This document shows, in pieces, positions 1 to 7,693 of a DNA stretch of 32,854 bases. The notes beneath the pieces are model-generated. The model made no database searches and was not told where the DNA came from. It was given only the letters and a program-made list of their open reading frames with translations. Position 1 is the stretch's first letter, and each line of letters begins with the position of its first letter. Where the stretch lies: assembly GCA_964519995.1 (NCBI GenBank), contig CAZFLY010000030.1, forward strand, positions 1 through 32,854, given 5' to 3'. Made by a program: the position numbers and the translations under genes. This DNA comes from CAZFLY01 sp964519995 (GTDB lineage: Bacteria; Planctomycetota; Phycisphaerae; Sedimentisphaerales; Anaerobacaceae).

Positions 1-40
1 ATCGAGGCATTAGCTCACGCTGCGTAACTAACTGTCAAAA

Positions 41-1471
41 GTGCGAAAGCTAACTCTTAGTGACATTTGGATTGACGAAGCTTTCACAAAAGAATTAATT
101 AAATTCCCATCTTCCAAAATGTTAGAATTGTTAGCAGGCGATTTTCATCCACCTCTCTACTTTTTACTACTAAAACTATTTACTTTTGTTGTAGGGATCA
201 GTGATTTTACAATCCGATTATTTTCTGTCATTGGCGCACTTTGCATTTTGATTTTAAGTTATACAGTTGGTCAGAGAGTATTCGGGAGGAACGGAGCTCT
301 ATATTTTTGTCTAATGATTCTATCGATTCCAATGTTGGCCTCCAATGCACATGACGCCAGAATGTATACATGGGCGGCGTTTTCTGTAACCGGCGTCTTT
401 TTATATTCTTATTTGTATATGACAACAAATAAAAGGCGTGATTTGGTATTTCTGGGGCTATTTACATTAATGGCAGCTTATCTGCATTATTATAGTTTAA
501 TTGCGGCGTTCTGGTCAAACCTCTTCGTCTTTCTCTTTCTATTATTAAAAAAGGAAAAAACATGGTACGCTCATTTAATAACGATGTTTGCTGTAGTTTT
601 ATTATATTTACCCTGGCTGTCTATTTTTTTAGCCCAAACGAATACAGCTAAGGATCATTTCTATATTGCACCTTTAAGCATACAATCAATACTTTCCTGT
701 TATATTGGACCATTTATGGAAAAGTTCTGGTTTGAAATATCATCTTACATAATGATAATAATTGTTTTTAGTTTAACATTTGTATCAATTTTTAATCATT
801 TCATCAAACATAAGAATGACAATAGATTAATTTTAGGGTTGTCCTTAACTATTTTTAACGCCACAATTTTAACCGGGATTATTATTTCGTTTATACTCAG
901 GCCAGTATTAATGTTAAGATATGTCGGCCCCATTGTAACCATGTTGATGGTTCCCCCTACTCTTTTTTTTATTAGAAGCAAAATAAAACTAGTAAAATTA
1001 TTATTATTAATTTTGCTTTTATGTTGTGGAATATATACATCTATTTCTGCATCATTATTTTCAATGGGCCCGTATAAACAATCTTTAAATCATTTATTGA
1101 AGGTTCACCCTGATGTAAAAAAGATTGTCCATGTTACTGAGATAACGACTGGTCCGCTATTAGAACATAACAAAATTGGAGATTGGGATCATTACTGGAT
1201 TAAAAATGAAAATTCTATATTTTATACCAATATAAATGTATTTACTGAGCTGCATCAAATTCCATCATTAGATGAATTATTATCCCCGGACGATATTTTC
1301 TGTTTAGTGGATATGGAAATCACGCCCCTAAATAGAGAAAATTTTAATCTTATATTATCCAAAAGCCATGTTATTAAGGTTGATAAAATTATAGATAATA
1401 AGTCAAAACCTTCACTCACTGTTTCACTTTATATACTGCAATATCAAGGTAAAAATACGACCAATGAATAA
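41..1471 (+). CDS. GT39/PMT-like membrane glycosyltransferase, probably 5'-truncated
   Basis: A 476-residue polytopic membrane protein with about ten hydrophobic segments and a C-terminal soluble part from about residue 350. An acidic WIDEA motif at residues 10-14, followed by HPPLYF near residue 37, matches the first luminal loop of the GT39/PMT_2/ArnT-like (GT-C) family, where the Asp-Glu pair follows transmembrane helix 1. These enzymes transfer sugars from polyprenyl-phosphate donors on the outer membrane face. Here the motif lies only nine residues from a GTG start, with an in-frame TAA at 29-31, so helix 1 is missing. The gene is either broken or badly joined at its 5' end, or the true start is lost. 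The coding sequence is conspicuously AT-rich compared with the rest of the window, which suggests acquisition by transfer. Substrate unknown. Confidence 0.7.
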   Translation: MRKLTLSDIWIDEAFTKELIKFPSSKMLELLAGDFHPPLYFLLLKLFTFVVGISDFTIRLFSVIGALCILILSYTVGQRVFGRNGALYFCLMILSIPMLASNAHDARMYTWAAFSVTGVFLYSYLYMTTNKRRDLVFLGLFTLMAAYLHYYSLIAAFWSNLFVFLFLLLKKEKTWYAHLITMFAVVLLYLPWLSIFLAQTNTAKDHFYIAPLSIQSILSCYIGPFMEKFWFEISSYIMIIIVFSLTFVSIFNHFIKHKNDNRLILGLSLTIFNATILTGIIISFILRPVLMLRYVGPIVTMLMVPPTLFFIRSKIKLVKLLLLILLLCCGIYTSISASLFSMGPYKQSLNHLLKVHPDVKKIVHVTEITTGPLLEHNKIGDWDHYWIKNENSIFYTNINVFTELHQIPSLDELLSPDDIFCLVDMEITPLNRENFNLILSKSHVIKVDKIIDNKSKPSLTVSLYILQYQGKNTTNE

Positions 1472-1580
1472 TATAATACAGTAATGAACATGATTTAACC
1501 GTTACATTTCATTTTTAAATTTCAATTATGTCACCGTCAAGTAAAAGGTGTTCTTTAAAATTTGTACCATTGAGAAAAAC

Positions 1581-1935
1581 TAGGGACAGTTACCCATGGG
1601 GGGAATATTAGGGACGTTTAACTATTTGGAGAATTAAAAGGGTACGCCTGCCCCCATAGGGGGTAGTTTCGTCGCGCGTATTTAGTATGTCGTATAGGGT
1701 ACGCGAGTACGCGAGAGACGATGGAAGATAGAGGACAGCGGATACCTAAAATCCGAAGCACTAAGCACTAAATCCTAAATTCATCCCTAAGGGACAAGAT
1801 ACCTAATTTTAAAAATCTCAATTTTCAAAACAAAAGACAATAACATAACAGCAAGGCAGATTTGGCATTTTGACAATTCGGATTTTGAATTTGTTTCGGA
1901 TTTCGATGTTAGGATTTAGAATTTGGTGGGGCAAG
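1581..1935. repeat. Mosaic of short degenerate intergenic repeats
   Basis: The motif TAGGGAC recurs at 1581 and 1609, with a related GTAGGGAC near 2242. AGGGTACGC occurs near 1638 and again near 1696. CTAAATCCTAA at 1768-1778 is exactly complementary to TTAGGATTTAG at 1909-1919, and ATCCGAA (1751) is complementary to TTCGGAT (1895). The AT-rich runs resemble the degenerate dispersed repeats often found between genes in planctomycete-type genomes. Copy number in the genome cannot be seen from here. Confidence 0.45.
1648..1666. other. GC hairpin, CTGCCCCC-ATA-GGGGGTAG
   Basis: A compact inverted repeat with a three-base loop and an eight-pair stem (one G-T wobble). No T-tract follows on either strand, so it is not an obvious intrinsic terminator. 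It sits inside the repeat mosaic and could be a repeat-associated hairpin. Confidence 0.4.
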
Positions 1936-2205
1936 CCGCCACCCTACGACATCGGCTGGAATTAAGTATCGTGTCCCTGGATTTTGACGGTTGGCGTGCG
2001 TTGGTTTGGCCGGACCTTGCAAACTTGGCCAAGAGCTGGCTTTGGGGTCGATAGCCAGCCATCATTTGCTCTGCTGCCGGGATATATTCCACATTACTGC
2101 GGTCTGGAAAAATAAAACCATCTCAGCGGTGTCTGATAAATAGATCGTAGCATTTCTAAGCTATCTTCTTTTACTTCACTTCTGGCTTGGTAACGTGGTT
2201 TTTTA

Positions 2206-2234
2206 TTGACAGAAAAGGGATTTGTCTATAGTAT
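2206..2234 (+). promoter_or_regulatory. Promoter of the HEAT-repeat gene
   Basis: A perfect TTGACA at 2206-2211 is followed after 17 bases by TAGTAT at 2229-2234 (or after 15 bases by TATAGT, 2227-2232). Transcription would start near 2241, leaving an untranslated leader of about 170 bases before the start codon at 2413. Confidence 0.6.
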
Positions 2235-2274
2235 GTCGGTTGTAGGGACGAATATTTATGGGGACTTATAGCAT

Positions 2275-2345
2275 CCGGCTATGGGTCTGGCAGCCCTAAG
2301 CTGCGTAAATGAATCTGCATTGGAGGTAAGGGCCAGCAAAGCCGG
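2275..2345 (+). promoter_or_regulatory. Foldable leader RNA upstream of the HEAT-repeat gene
   Basis: CCGGCT (2275-2280) pairs with AGCCGG (2340-2345). Nested inside, CTGG (2287-2290) can pair with CCAG (2333-2336), or a local hairpin GCAGC-CCTAA-GCTGC (2290-2304) can form. The two inner options share one base. I could not match it to a known riboswitch: the TPP and c-di-GMP-I consensus cores are not present. The long leader and nested pairing make a regulatory role possible, nothing more. Confidence 0.3.
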
Positions 2346-2412
2346 TCTTTCAGTATTCTGGCAGGAGAACCTGATTTTGCGAAGAAGGCAAGCGACTATT
2401 TGGAGATATTCC

Positions 2413-4206
2413 ATGTTTGACCGAAGAATTGTCTCAGCAATTTTAATCGTATCACTTTTCACAGTTAGTGTCGGCTTAGCACAGAGCCTTGCTGATAACT
2501 GGAATGACTTTTTGCACTATATGAAGATCGGCCGATTCGACTTGGCCAAAGGCTACGCCCAGGCAATCTTACAAAGCGATCCCGACCCGCTGGAATTGCT
2601 TGCTTTAAGTCAGGACAATCCACAAGGCTATCAGATTTTGCTGAGGGCAAATGAAATAGCACCCGACAATGAGCTTTCTGCTCTTAGCGGCCAAATCGTG
2701 GGCCTTATCGAGCAGGGCAGATTTATACGTCGGTCTGATCCCAAGATTATCGTCGAGGAAATAAAAAGGCTAAGCGGCACCGAGCGCGGCCGATTTACAG
2801 CGATTAAGCGACTGAAAGATGCGGGAGAATATGCCATTGCATATATGCTCGATGCGATAGCTGACCGTTCTCGCCAGGATGAACTGCCTAATATCGTTTG
2901 GGCACTACCGCAGATTGGTCGGCCGGCAATAAGACCGCTTGCAGCGGCGCTTCAGACAGAAGAAACTGCTGTCAAAGCCGAGATTATAAGGGCGCTTGGT
3001 AGGATTGGCTATCCACAGTCACTAGCCTATCTGAAATATGTTGTTGAAAAAGGTCAGTCCCCTGAGCTACGTGAAATTGCCCACGAGAGTATCCAGCAAA
3101 TCGATCCAGCAGCGTTGAGTGTCCCTGCGGCTCAATTGTTCTTCGAGCTTGCTGAAAGATACTACTACCACTCCGATTCATTAGCTCCTGCGGAAGATAC
3201 TGATTTTGCCAATATATGGTTTTGGGATCCTGACCGCAACTGGCCGGTCCGCCAAGAAGTAGACAAGGCCTATTTCAATGAGCTTATGGCGATGCGGTGT
3301 TGTGAGTGGGCGCTCAGAGCCGATGAGGGATTCGGTTGGGCCATAGGTCTATGGCTGGCTGCCTTTTTCAAAGCTGAGGCTACAGGCTTAGATATGCCTC
3401 AGTATTTCGGCGAAAAGCACGCGGAGGCCCTTGTCTACGCAACCACCGCTGGGCCTGAGTACCTCCATCAAGCGCTGGCACGAGCCATCAGGGACGGAAA
3501 TGCCGATGTGGCACTTGGTGCGGTCGAGGCACTGGCTACCACTGCCGGTGAAAAGTCGCTTTTCTACACGGTTGGTCCTACACAACCACTGCTGCAGGCC
3601 CTATCTTTCAACGACAGGGCGGTAAGGTATAGTGCTGCGATAGCTGTCGCTGCGGCGGGACCCAGACAGCTTTTTGCCGAAAGTAGGCTGGTTGCGACCA
3701 ATCTTGCTGATGCTTTAGGGCAGAGTGCTGCGCGAACGTTAGATATTGGACCGAGGTGGAATCCAGAGCTGGCCGATAATTATGCTCTGAGGTCGGCTCA
3801 GGCTATGCTCAAACTGGCACAGAGTCGCAATCCGATTATCGATTTGTCACTGGCACAACTGGCCCTTGTGAATGCGACTCAAGACAATCGCCCGGAAATT
3901 CAGGTTCTCGCTAACCGGATTCTTGCTTATTTGAATAGCCCGGAAGCACAGCGGGCTATTGCCCAATCAGCTTTGAACGGCAGCAAGGACCTTGAGATAC
4001 GTATATCGGCTTTTGAATCGCTTGCCGTCTCAGCAAAGCTTCACGCTAATATACTTGCAGAATCGGTGATTGATGGAATCTATGCACTTATCAGTTCTGA
4101 AGAAACTGAGCCGAGCCTTCGTGCTGCCGCTGCTGTTGCCTATGGCGCACTGAATCTACCCAGCCCGAAGGTCAAAGACCTCATCCTCGACCAGGCAAAA
4201 AACTGA
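2413..4206 (+). CDS. Exported HEAT-repeat protein
   Basis: A 597-residue protein starting with a signal peptide (MFDRR, then a hydrophobic stretch ending in VGLAQS, residues 1-24). I chose ATG 2413 over the ATG at 2281 because GGAG lies seven bases upstream and the signal peptide becomes N-terminal. The body consists of alpha-helical repeats of the PBS-lyase/HEAT type, clearest at about residues 100-215 (IVWALPQIGRPAIRPLAAAL, then IIRALGRIGYPQSLAYL) and again near 400-440 and 500-590. HEAT repeats are protein-binding scaffolds; no catalytic motif is visible. It probably acts in the periplasm or outside the cell. Partner unknown. The next gene is convergent, so it appears monocistronic. Confidence 0.8.
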   Translation: MFDRRIVSAILIVSLFTVSVGLAQSLADNWNDFLHYMKIGRFDLAKGYAQAILQSDPDPLELLALSQDNPQGYQILLRANEIAPDNELSALSGQIVGLIEQGRFIRRSDPKIIVEEIKRLSGTERGRFTAIKRLKDAGEYAIAYMLDAIADRSRQDELPNIVWALPQIGRPAIRPLAAALQTEETAVKAEIIRALGRIGYPQSLAYLKYVVEKGQSPELREIAHESIQQIDPAALSVPAAQLFFELAERYYYHSDSLAPAEDTDFANIWFWDPDRNWPVRQEVDKAYFNELMAMRCCEWALRADEGFGWAIGLWLAAFFKAEATGLDMPQYFGEKHAEALVYATTAGPEYLHQALARAIRDGNADVALGAVEALATTAGEKSLFYTVGPTQPLLQALSFNDRAVRYSAAIAVAAAGPRQLFAESRLVATNLADALGQSAARTLDIGPRWNPELADNYALRSAQAMLKLAQSRNPIIDLSLAQLALVNATQDNRPEIQVLANRILAYLNSPEAQRAIAQSALNGSKDLEIRISAFESLAVSAKLHANILAESVIDGIYALISSEETEPSLRAAAAVAYGALNLPSPKVKDLILDQAKN

Positions 4207-4220
4207 ACTGTCATTTTCCA

Positions 4221-4308
4221 GTAAAAGCAAGAATCTAAATTTTCTTTTACAAGTTCCCCGAAACGGAGCAAATCACTGCATGTGTATAAGGTTTTGGGGT
4301 CAAACCTT
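4221..4308. terminator. Two hairpins between convergent genes
   Basis: GTAAAAG (4221-4227) pairs with CTTTTAC (4244-4250), and AAGGTTT (4288-4294) pairs with AAACCTT (4302-4308) around a TGGGGTC loop. They sit between the convergent HEAT-repeat and CvpA-like genes, where a bidirectional terminator is expected. Neither is followed by a clear T-run, so the call rests on position and pairing only. Confidence 0.35.
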
Positions 4309-4334
4309 CCGGTGCTAAGATAAATTAGCGAGGG

Positions 4335-5060
4335 TCACTGGTCTTTAGCATTGGCGTCTGCCGGTTGTGTAGGCTGATCAGAGGGGCAGGCGTTCGTTTT
4401 TGGTTCATTGTTCTCACGAGGTTTATTGGAGTCAGCTCGGTCTATCTTAGGTTTGATGTTTGATTCTGAGCTATCCAACAACTCATTAATTACCGCATCA
4501 GACGTTACTGTACTGTCTGACGGACCGGCGAATCTGTGGACTAAGTCGCACCACCAGTTGATATATGATAAGTTAGTTTGCAGAGATTGTCTGTCTATGC
4601 CTACCTTCTGTACAAGGGAGTGTTGAGACACAGGTGTAGCCATGAATACTAAAATGGCAAAACTGAGCACAAGAAATCCTGCTATGAATCCCAGCAGACC
4701 CGCAAAGACAATGTCGAATATTCTTGGAAAGGGTACGCTGAATTGGCCCGTCAGGAACGTGTAAGATATACCGTGTAAGATCAAGAAAACAGCCGCTGCG
4801 ATAGCTATCATTGCCAATGCATTGCCATACAGGGTATCAAAGGCGGCGGGAATAACATCTGTAATAACAGGAGTCAAAAAAATGGATAAGTAGATGGCTA
4901 TTACAATATTAAATAGAGCTGTCCAGGTTTCGAAAAATCCAATCCTAACCGCCAGCCAGGCAAATAATCCCCCAGCCAATACTGCCAACCAGAATACCAT
5001 AGGCTTTACCCTATAACTCTTTTTATTTCTTGTAGGCTTGTCATGCCTGTTACGACGCAT
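4335..5060 (-). CDS. CvpA-like membrane protein
   Basis: A 241-residue protein with a basic N-terminus, four predicted membrane helices (about residues 21-40, 47-68, 78-98 and 112-141) and a polar, charged tail of about 90 residues. The helix pattern and the short loop before the glycine-rich fourth helix (GLLGFIAGF) resemble the CvpA/colicin V production family. Members of that family are envelope proteins linked to secretion and stress tolerance. It overlaps the 3' end of the GspE-like gene by 55 bases; the start at 5060 has AGGAAG eleven bases upstream. An alternative start at 5000 (MVFW) would remove the overlap but would lose the basic N-terminus. It is the last gene of the FHA-GspE-CvpA operon. 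Confidence 0.7.
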   Translation of the reverse strand: MRRNRHDKPTRNKKSYRVKPMVFWLAVLAGGLFAWLAVRIGFFETWTALFNIVIAIYLSIFLTPVITDVIPAAFDTLYGNALAMIAIAAAVFLILHGISYTFLTGQFSVPFPRIFDIVFAGLLGFIAGFLVLSFAILVFMATPVSQHSLVQKVGIDRQSLQTNLSYINWWCDLVHRFAGPSDSTVTSDAVINELLDSSESNIKPKIDRADSNKPRENNEPKTNACPSDQPTQPADANAKDQ

Positions 5061-6610
5061 TTCAGCGACTGCTTCCTAAGGTTCGACCTACCCCTTTTTT
5101 CACCATCTTTCCTCAGCACGGTTACCAGATCAGGTTTGTTGGCAATGTCCTCTTTTAACTGGTCGGTCACCGTGAGAAGGTCGCATACAGCTATTCTTCC
5201 CCAATAGCCGGTTCCGTTGCAGCGCTTACAGCCAACCGCTTCGAATATGTTTGTGTAGTCTATTTTTCTTTTATGAAAGTCGTAAATTTGGCTTTTACTG
5301 AGTTGAGCTTGCCTTTTGCAGTAATCACAAAGCCGACGAAGCAGTCGTTGGGACATGAGAAGGCTCAGTCCCGATGATAGCAGAAGAGGTGATATACCCA
5401 GGTCTATAAGTCTTACCAGAGCAGTCGCATTGCTGTCACAGTGTATTGTCGCAAGGACGAGATGACCTGTCTGTGCTGCCCTCAGCGCAATTTCTGCTGT
5501 CTCCTCATCTCGTATTTCACCGACACATATAACATCCGGGTCCTGTCTTAGTATGCTACGTAAGGCTTTGGCAAAAGTGATGTCGGCTTTGGGATTTATT
5601 TCGATTTGGCTCGCTTCTCGTAGGACCGCTTCGATAGGGTCTTCTACTGTTATTACATTGCGGGTGAAGCGGTCGATCTGGTTGAGCATAGCATACATCG
5701 TTGTGGTCTTTCCACTTCCCGTGGGTCCGCCGATCAAGACCATACCGGAAGGCTTGCTTATTGCATTTTCGATAATTGAAGATTGCTTTTTTGTCAGCCC
5801 AACATCGGCCAAAGTAAACGTGCCCGCGTCCTGGTTGAGTACTCTTATCGAAAGTTTTTCACCGCTGAGAACACCGGCACTTGCAACTCGGAACGAAGCT
5901 GTTCTTTCACCTTTTTTGGCTAAGAATGCGCCGTCTTGGGGTCTTCTCTTTTCGGAGATGTCCATGCTCGATACGGCTTTAATGCTGTTTACGACTGCTT
6001 TGCAGATCTCGGTCTGAAGTTCTCTTACTGTCCGCAGTACGCCATCTATTCTCAGTCTGATTGTGTATATTGACTCGCTTTTTGGGTCGATCAGGATATC
6101 GCTGGCACGAAGTTCGAGGGCGTTAGCGATAATTTGCTCGGTCAAATCAAGGGTTTGACTGTCCTGTTTCTTTTTGTCGCCGTGGCCGTAGATTTCGTCG
6201 ATGCTCCTGCCCGATGAGTCGAGCAATTTAATCGTTGAATCCTGCTTTTTCGATCGCAGCGAACGTATGCCGGAAACGAAATGTCTCATTTGCTCCTTCA
6301 TTATCTCAAAGACATTTTCATCGCCCTGTGAAGCTTTTATGACTACATCCACGGCCAATAGTATAAGCAGCAGTATAGGCCCTGCGAAAAGGCCAATAAT
6401 ATAGACCACTGGCTTGAACTGTTTCGGCGCCAGCGAGCTGAACTGAAGTCGTTGGACGATATAGAGACACAGATAAAACCAGACCACAAGGCCTATCAGT
6501 TTGACCGGATTAAAGGTAAGCGACACTGACGCTTCAAGGTGGGCGATTTCCCCCAATCCCAAGAAGAGCCAAACGTGATGACCATTTTGTATCAACTCCA
6601 GTATTTGCAT
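5006..6610 (-). CDS. Membrane-anchored GspE/PilB-type secretion ATPase
   Basis: A 534-residue type II secretion/type IV pilus assembly ATPase. Visible are the arm domain (DILIDPKSESIYTIRLRIDG, from 171), Walker A GPTGSGKT (295-302), the Asp-box region TVEDPIE, Walker B and catalytic Glu (ICVGEIRDEE, 361-370), the His box (TGHLVLATIH) and a CxxC...CxxC zinc knuckle (C428, C431, C461, C464). The usual GspE/MshE N-terminal domain is absent; residues 1-95 instead contain two hydrophobic helices (about 36-53 and 66-91), so it is probably tethered to the inner membrane. The start at 6610 has AGGAG five bases upstream. No other secretion-machine genes adjoin it, although a pseudopilin lies at 28108. 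Confidence 0.9.
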   Translation of the reverse strand: MQILELIQNGHHVWLFLGLGEIAHLEASVSLTFNPVKLIGLVVWFYLCLYIVQRLQFSSLAPKQFKPVVYIIGLFAGPILLLILLAVDVVIKASQGDENVFEIMKEQMRHFVSGIRSLRSKKQDSTIKLLDSSGRSIDEIYGHGDKKKQDSQTLDLTEQIIANALELRASDILIDPKSESIYTIRLRIDGVLRTVRELQTEICKAVVNSIKAVSSMDISEKRRPQDGAFLAKKGERTASFRVASAGVLSGEKLSIRVLNQDAGTFTLADVGLTKKQSSIIENAISKPSGMVLIGGPTGSGKTTTMYAMLNQIDRFTRNVITVEDPIEAVLREASQIEINPKADITFAKALRSILRQDPDVICVGEIRDEETAEIALRAAQTGHLVLATIHCDSNATALVRLIDLGISPLLLSSGLSLLMSQRLLRRLCDYCKRQAQLSKSQIYDFHKRKIDYTNIFEAVGCKRCNGTGYWGRIAVCDLLTVTDQLKEDIANKPDLVTVLRKDGEKRGRSNLRKQSLKCVVTGMTSLQEIKRVIG

Positions 6611-6741
6611 GTTTGCTCCTGTAGCAAATACGGAAAATATGCAACTCGCGCATCTAAAATAACACATTTGCCCTGTTCGTACAACCTAAAACTGTCTTTT
6701 GCAATAGTTTGGTGCATGTCTGGAGTTTGTAGGTATATTTG

Positions 6742-6763
6742 TATGGATGATATCCCATCCATA
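6742..6763. promoter_or_regulatory. 8-bp inverted repeat upstream of the GspE-like gene
   Basis: TATGGATG (6742-6749) and CATCCATA (6756-6763) are exact inverted copies around a six-base spacer. They lie in the 245-base gap between the FHA gene and the GspE-like gene. No T-tract follows. It could be an operator or an mRNA processing hairpin. The rest of the gap shows only weak promoter-like sequence. Confidence 0.3.
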
Positions 6764-6855
6764 GTTAGTTGGAGGTTGAGAAAAGCGATGGCTATTTCTC
6801 TTTGTTGCTGGTAGGGTAAACGGATTGTGTTTGTCCTGATGATATAGGAAGTGAC

Positions 6856-7371
6856 TTAGATGTTTTCAAAGTCAGTTATACCGGAGTCTGATTCATCTAC
6901 TTCCGCCAAATCATCTAATTCATCCAGCTCGACAAAAGAGCCAGATTCATCCAGTTCAGCGATATCTTCGAGTTTGTCGGAGCCTGGAGAGGTGTCTGCG
7001 TGCTTGACATCGGCTTGTGGTCTTTCTTTTTTGGGCACCTCTTTTGTAAATCGTTTGGGAAGATTGATCTCCTCCGGCTGACCACCAATCTGGATTAGAA
7101 ACGTTAGAGGGCCTACTTGCAGATAATCGCCAGGTTTTACTTCTGATTCATCTATACGGTTGCCGTTGAGATAGGTGCCATTTCGCGACCCGAGGTCACG
7201 GATCACCATAGTCTCTCCGGAATGGCTCAGTTGGCAGTGCCTTTTTGAAACGGGCGTAAGAGGAATGCGAAGATCACAAGCATGGCGTCGGCCGATTACT
7301 GTTACATTACTTGGTAGAGGAAAGGCTGTGTATGAGCCGTCCTTTTTGAATAGAACCAGGTTTACGTCCAT
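6856..7371 (-). CDS. FHA-domain protein with acidic tail
   Basis: A 171-residue protein. Residues 5-95 form a forkhead-associated domain with the conserved GRR (27-29), SKRHCQL (42-48) and LGSRNGTYLNG (60-70) motifs that bind phosphothreonine peptides. After a short linker rich in Lys and Pro, the last 45 residues are a repetitive Asp/Glu/Ser segment (ELDESG, ELDELDD, EVDESDS), probably disordered. It has no membrane segment, so it is cytoplasmic. I chose the start at 7371 because GGGAGG lies just upstream; the in-frame start at 7398 lies beside the promoter. As first gene of the operon it suggests that Ser/Thr phosphorylation controls, or recruits partners to, the secretion ATPase encoded next. 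The kinase is not in this window. Confidence 0.85.
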   Translation of the reverse strand: MDVNLVLFKKDGSYTAFPLPSNVTVIGRRHACDLRIPLTPVSKRHCQLSHSGETMVIRDLGSRNGTYLNGNRIDESEVKPGDYLQVGPLTFLIQIGGQPEEINLPKRFTKEVPKKERPQADVKHADTSPGSDKLEDIAELDESGSFVELDELDDLAEVDESDSGITDFENI

Positions 7372-7406
7372 CCTACCTCCCTTGAAACTTAGGCTCAACT
7401 ATTGAC

Positions 7407-7435
7407 ATTATACAAGAAAAAGCGGTATATAACAA
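7407..7435 (-). promoter_or_regulatory. Promoter of the FHA-GspE-CvpA operon
   Basis: On the minus strand, TTGTTA (7435-7430) and a perfect TATAAT (7412-7407) are separated by 17 bases. Transcription would start near 7400, about 29 bases before the FHA start codon. Confidence 0.7.
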
Positions 7436-7468
7436 CAGATAAATTGGACTGCGGGGAGTATCGACGGA

Positions 7469-7497
7469 TTGACATTTGCAGCACAGTGCTACATAAC
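7469..7497 (+). promoter_or_regulatory. Possible distal thrS promoter with palindrome in spacer
   Basis: TTGACA (7469-7474) is followed after 17 bases by CATAAC (7492-7497). The spacer holds the palindrome AGCAC-A-GTGCT (7480-7490), a possible operator. A transcript from here would carry a thrS leader of about 190 bases; no T-box consensus is visible in it. The 322-base FHA-thrS gap otherwise holds only the two flanking promoters. Confidence 0.4.
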
Positions 7498-7625
7498 TTA
7501 GTGCTATCAAAATAGTTATAAATGCGCAAACATTTGTAAAGCACGGCCCTGTATATATTGGGTGACTATCGTTTGTTGGCTTGCTGCATAGAGCTATCCA
7601 ATGTTCACTTGGACGAGGACCGACC

Positions 7626-7654
7626 TTGACAATTCCAATGGGCACCTTTATTCT
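7626..7654 (+). promoter_or_regulatory. Proximal thrS operon promoter
   Basis: A perfect TTGACA (7626-7631) is followed after 17 bases by TATTCT (7649-7654). The start of transcription near 7661 lies about 33 bases before the thrS start codon. Confidence 0.65.
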
Positions 7655-7693
7655 ATATTCAGTCGTTAAGAGTTTTTAGTAACGGACAGATGT

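Larger units (their letters stand above)
1472..2412. other. Long intergenic region, no gene seen
   Basis: About 940 bases separate the glycosyltransferase stop from the chosen start of the HEAT-repeat protein. I see no supported coding region. The left two thirds hold short degenerate repeats and a GC hairpin. The right third holds a promoter-like sequence and a foldable leader. The reading frame of the HEAT protein is open back to an ATG at 2281, but that part has no protein-like character and I treat it as untranslated leader. Confidence 0.7.

Noticed and set aside
2361..2405. TPP-riboswitch-like string (GAACCTGAT...) before the HEAT-repeat gene
   Set aside because: The CUGAGA core and paired arms of the TPP aptamer are missing, and the downstream gene has no thiamine link.
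2281..2412. N-terminal extension of the HEAT-repeat protein from ATG 2281
   Set aside because: The 44 extra residues would bury the signal peptide, and the region folds as RNA. ATG 2413 has its own Shine-Dalgarno.
6592..6762. 56-codon minus-strand ORF overlapping the start of the GspE-like gene
   Set aside because: No Shine-Dalgarno, its ATG lies inside an inverted repeat, and the protein has no recognisable feature.
7373..7645. 90-residue minus-strand ORF overlapping the FHA start
   Set aside because: It covers three promoter-like sequences and has no convincing ribosome binding site. The FHA gene with GGGAGG starts inside it.
7500..7690. T-box leader upstream of thrS
   Set aside because: The T-box consensus and an antiterminator/terminator pair are not present.
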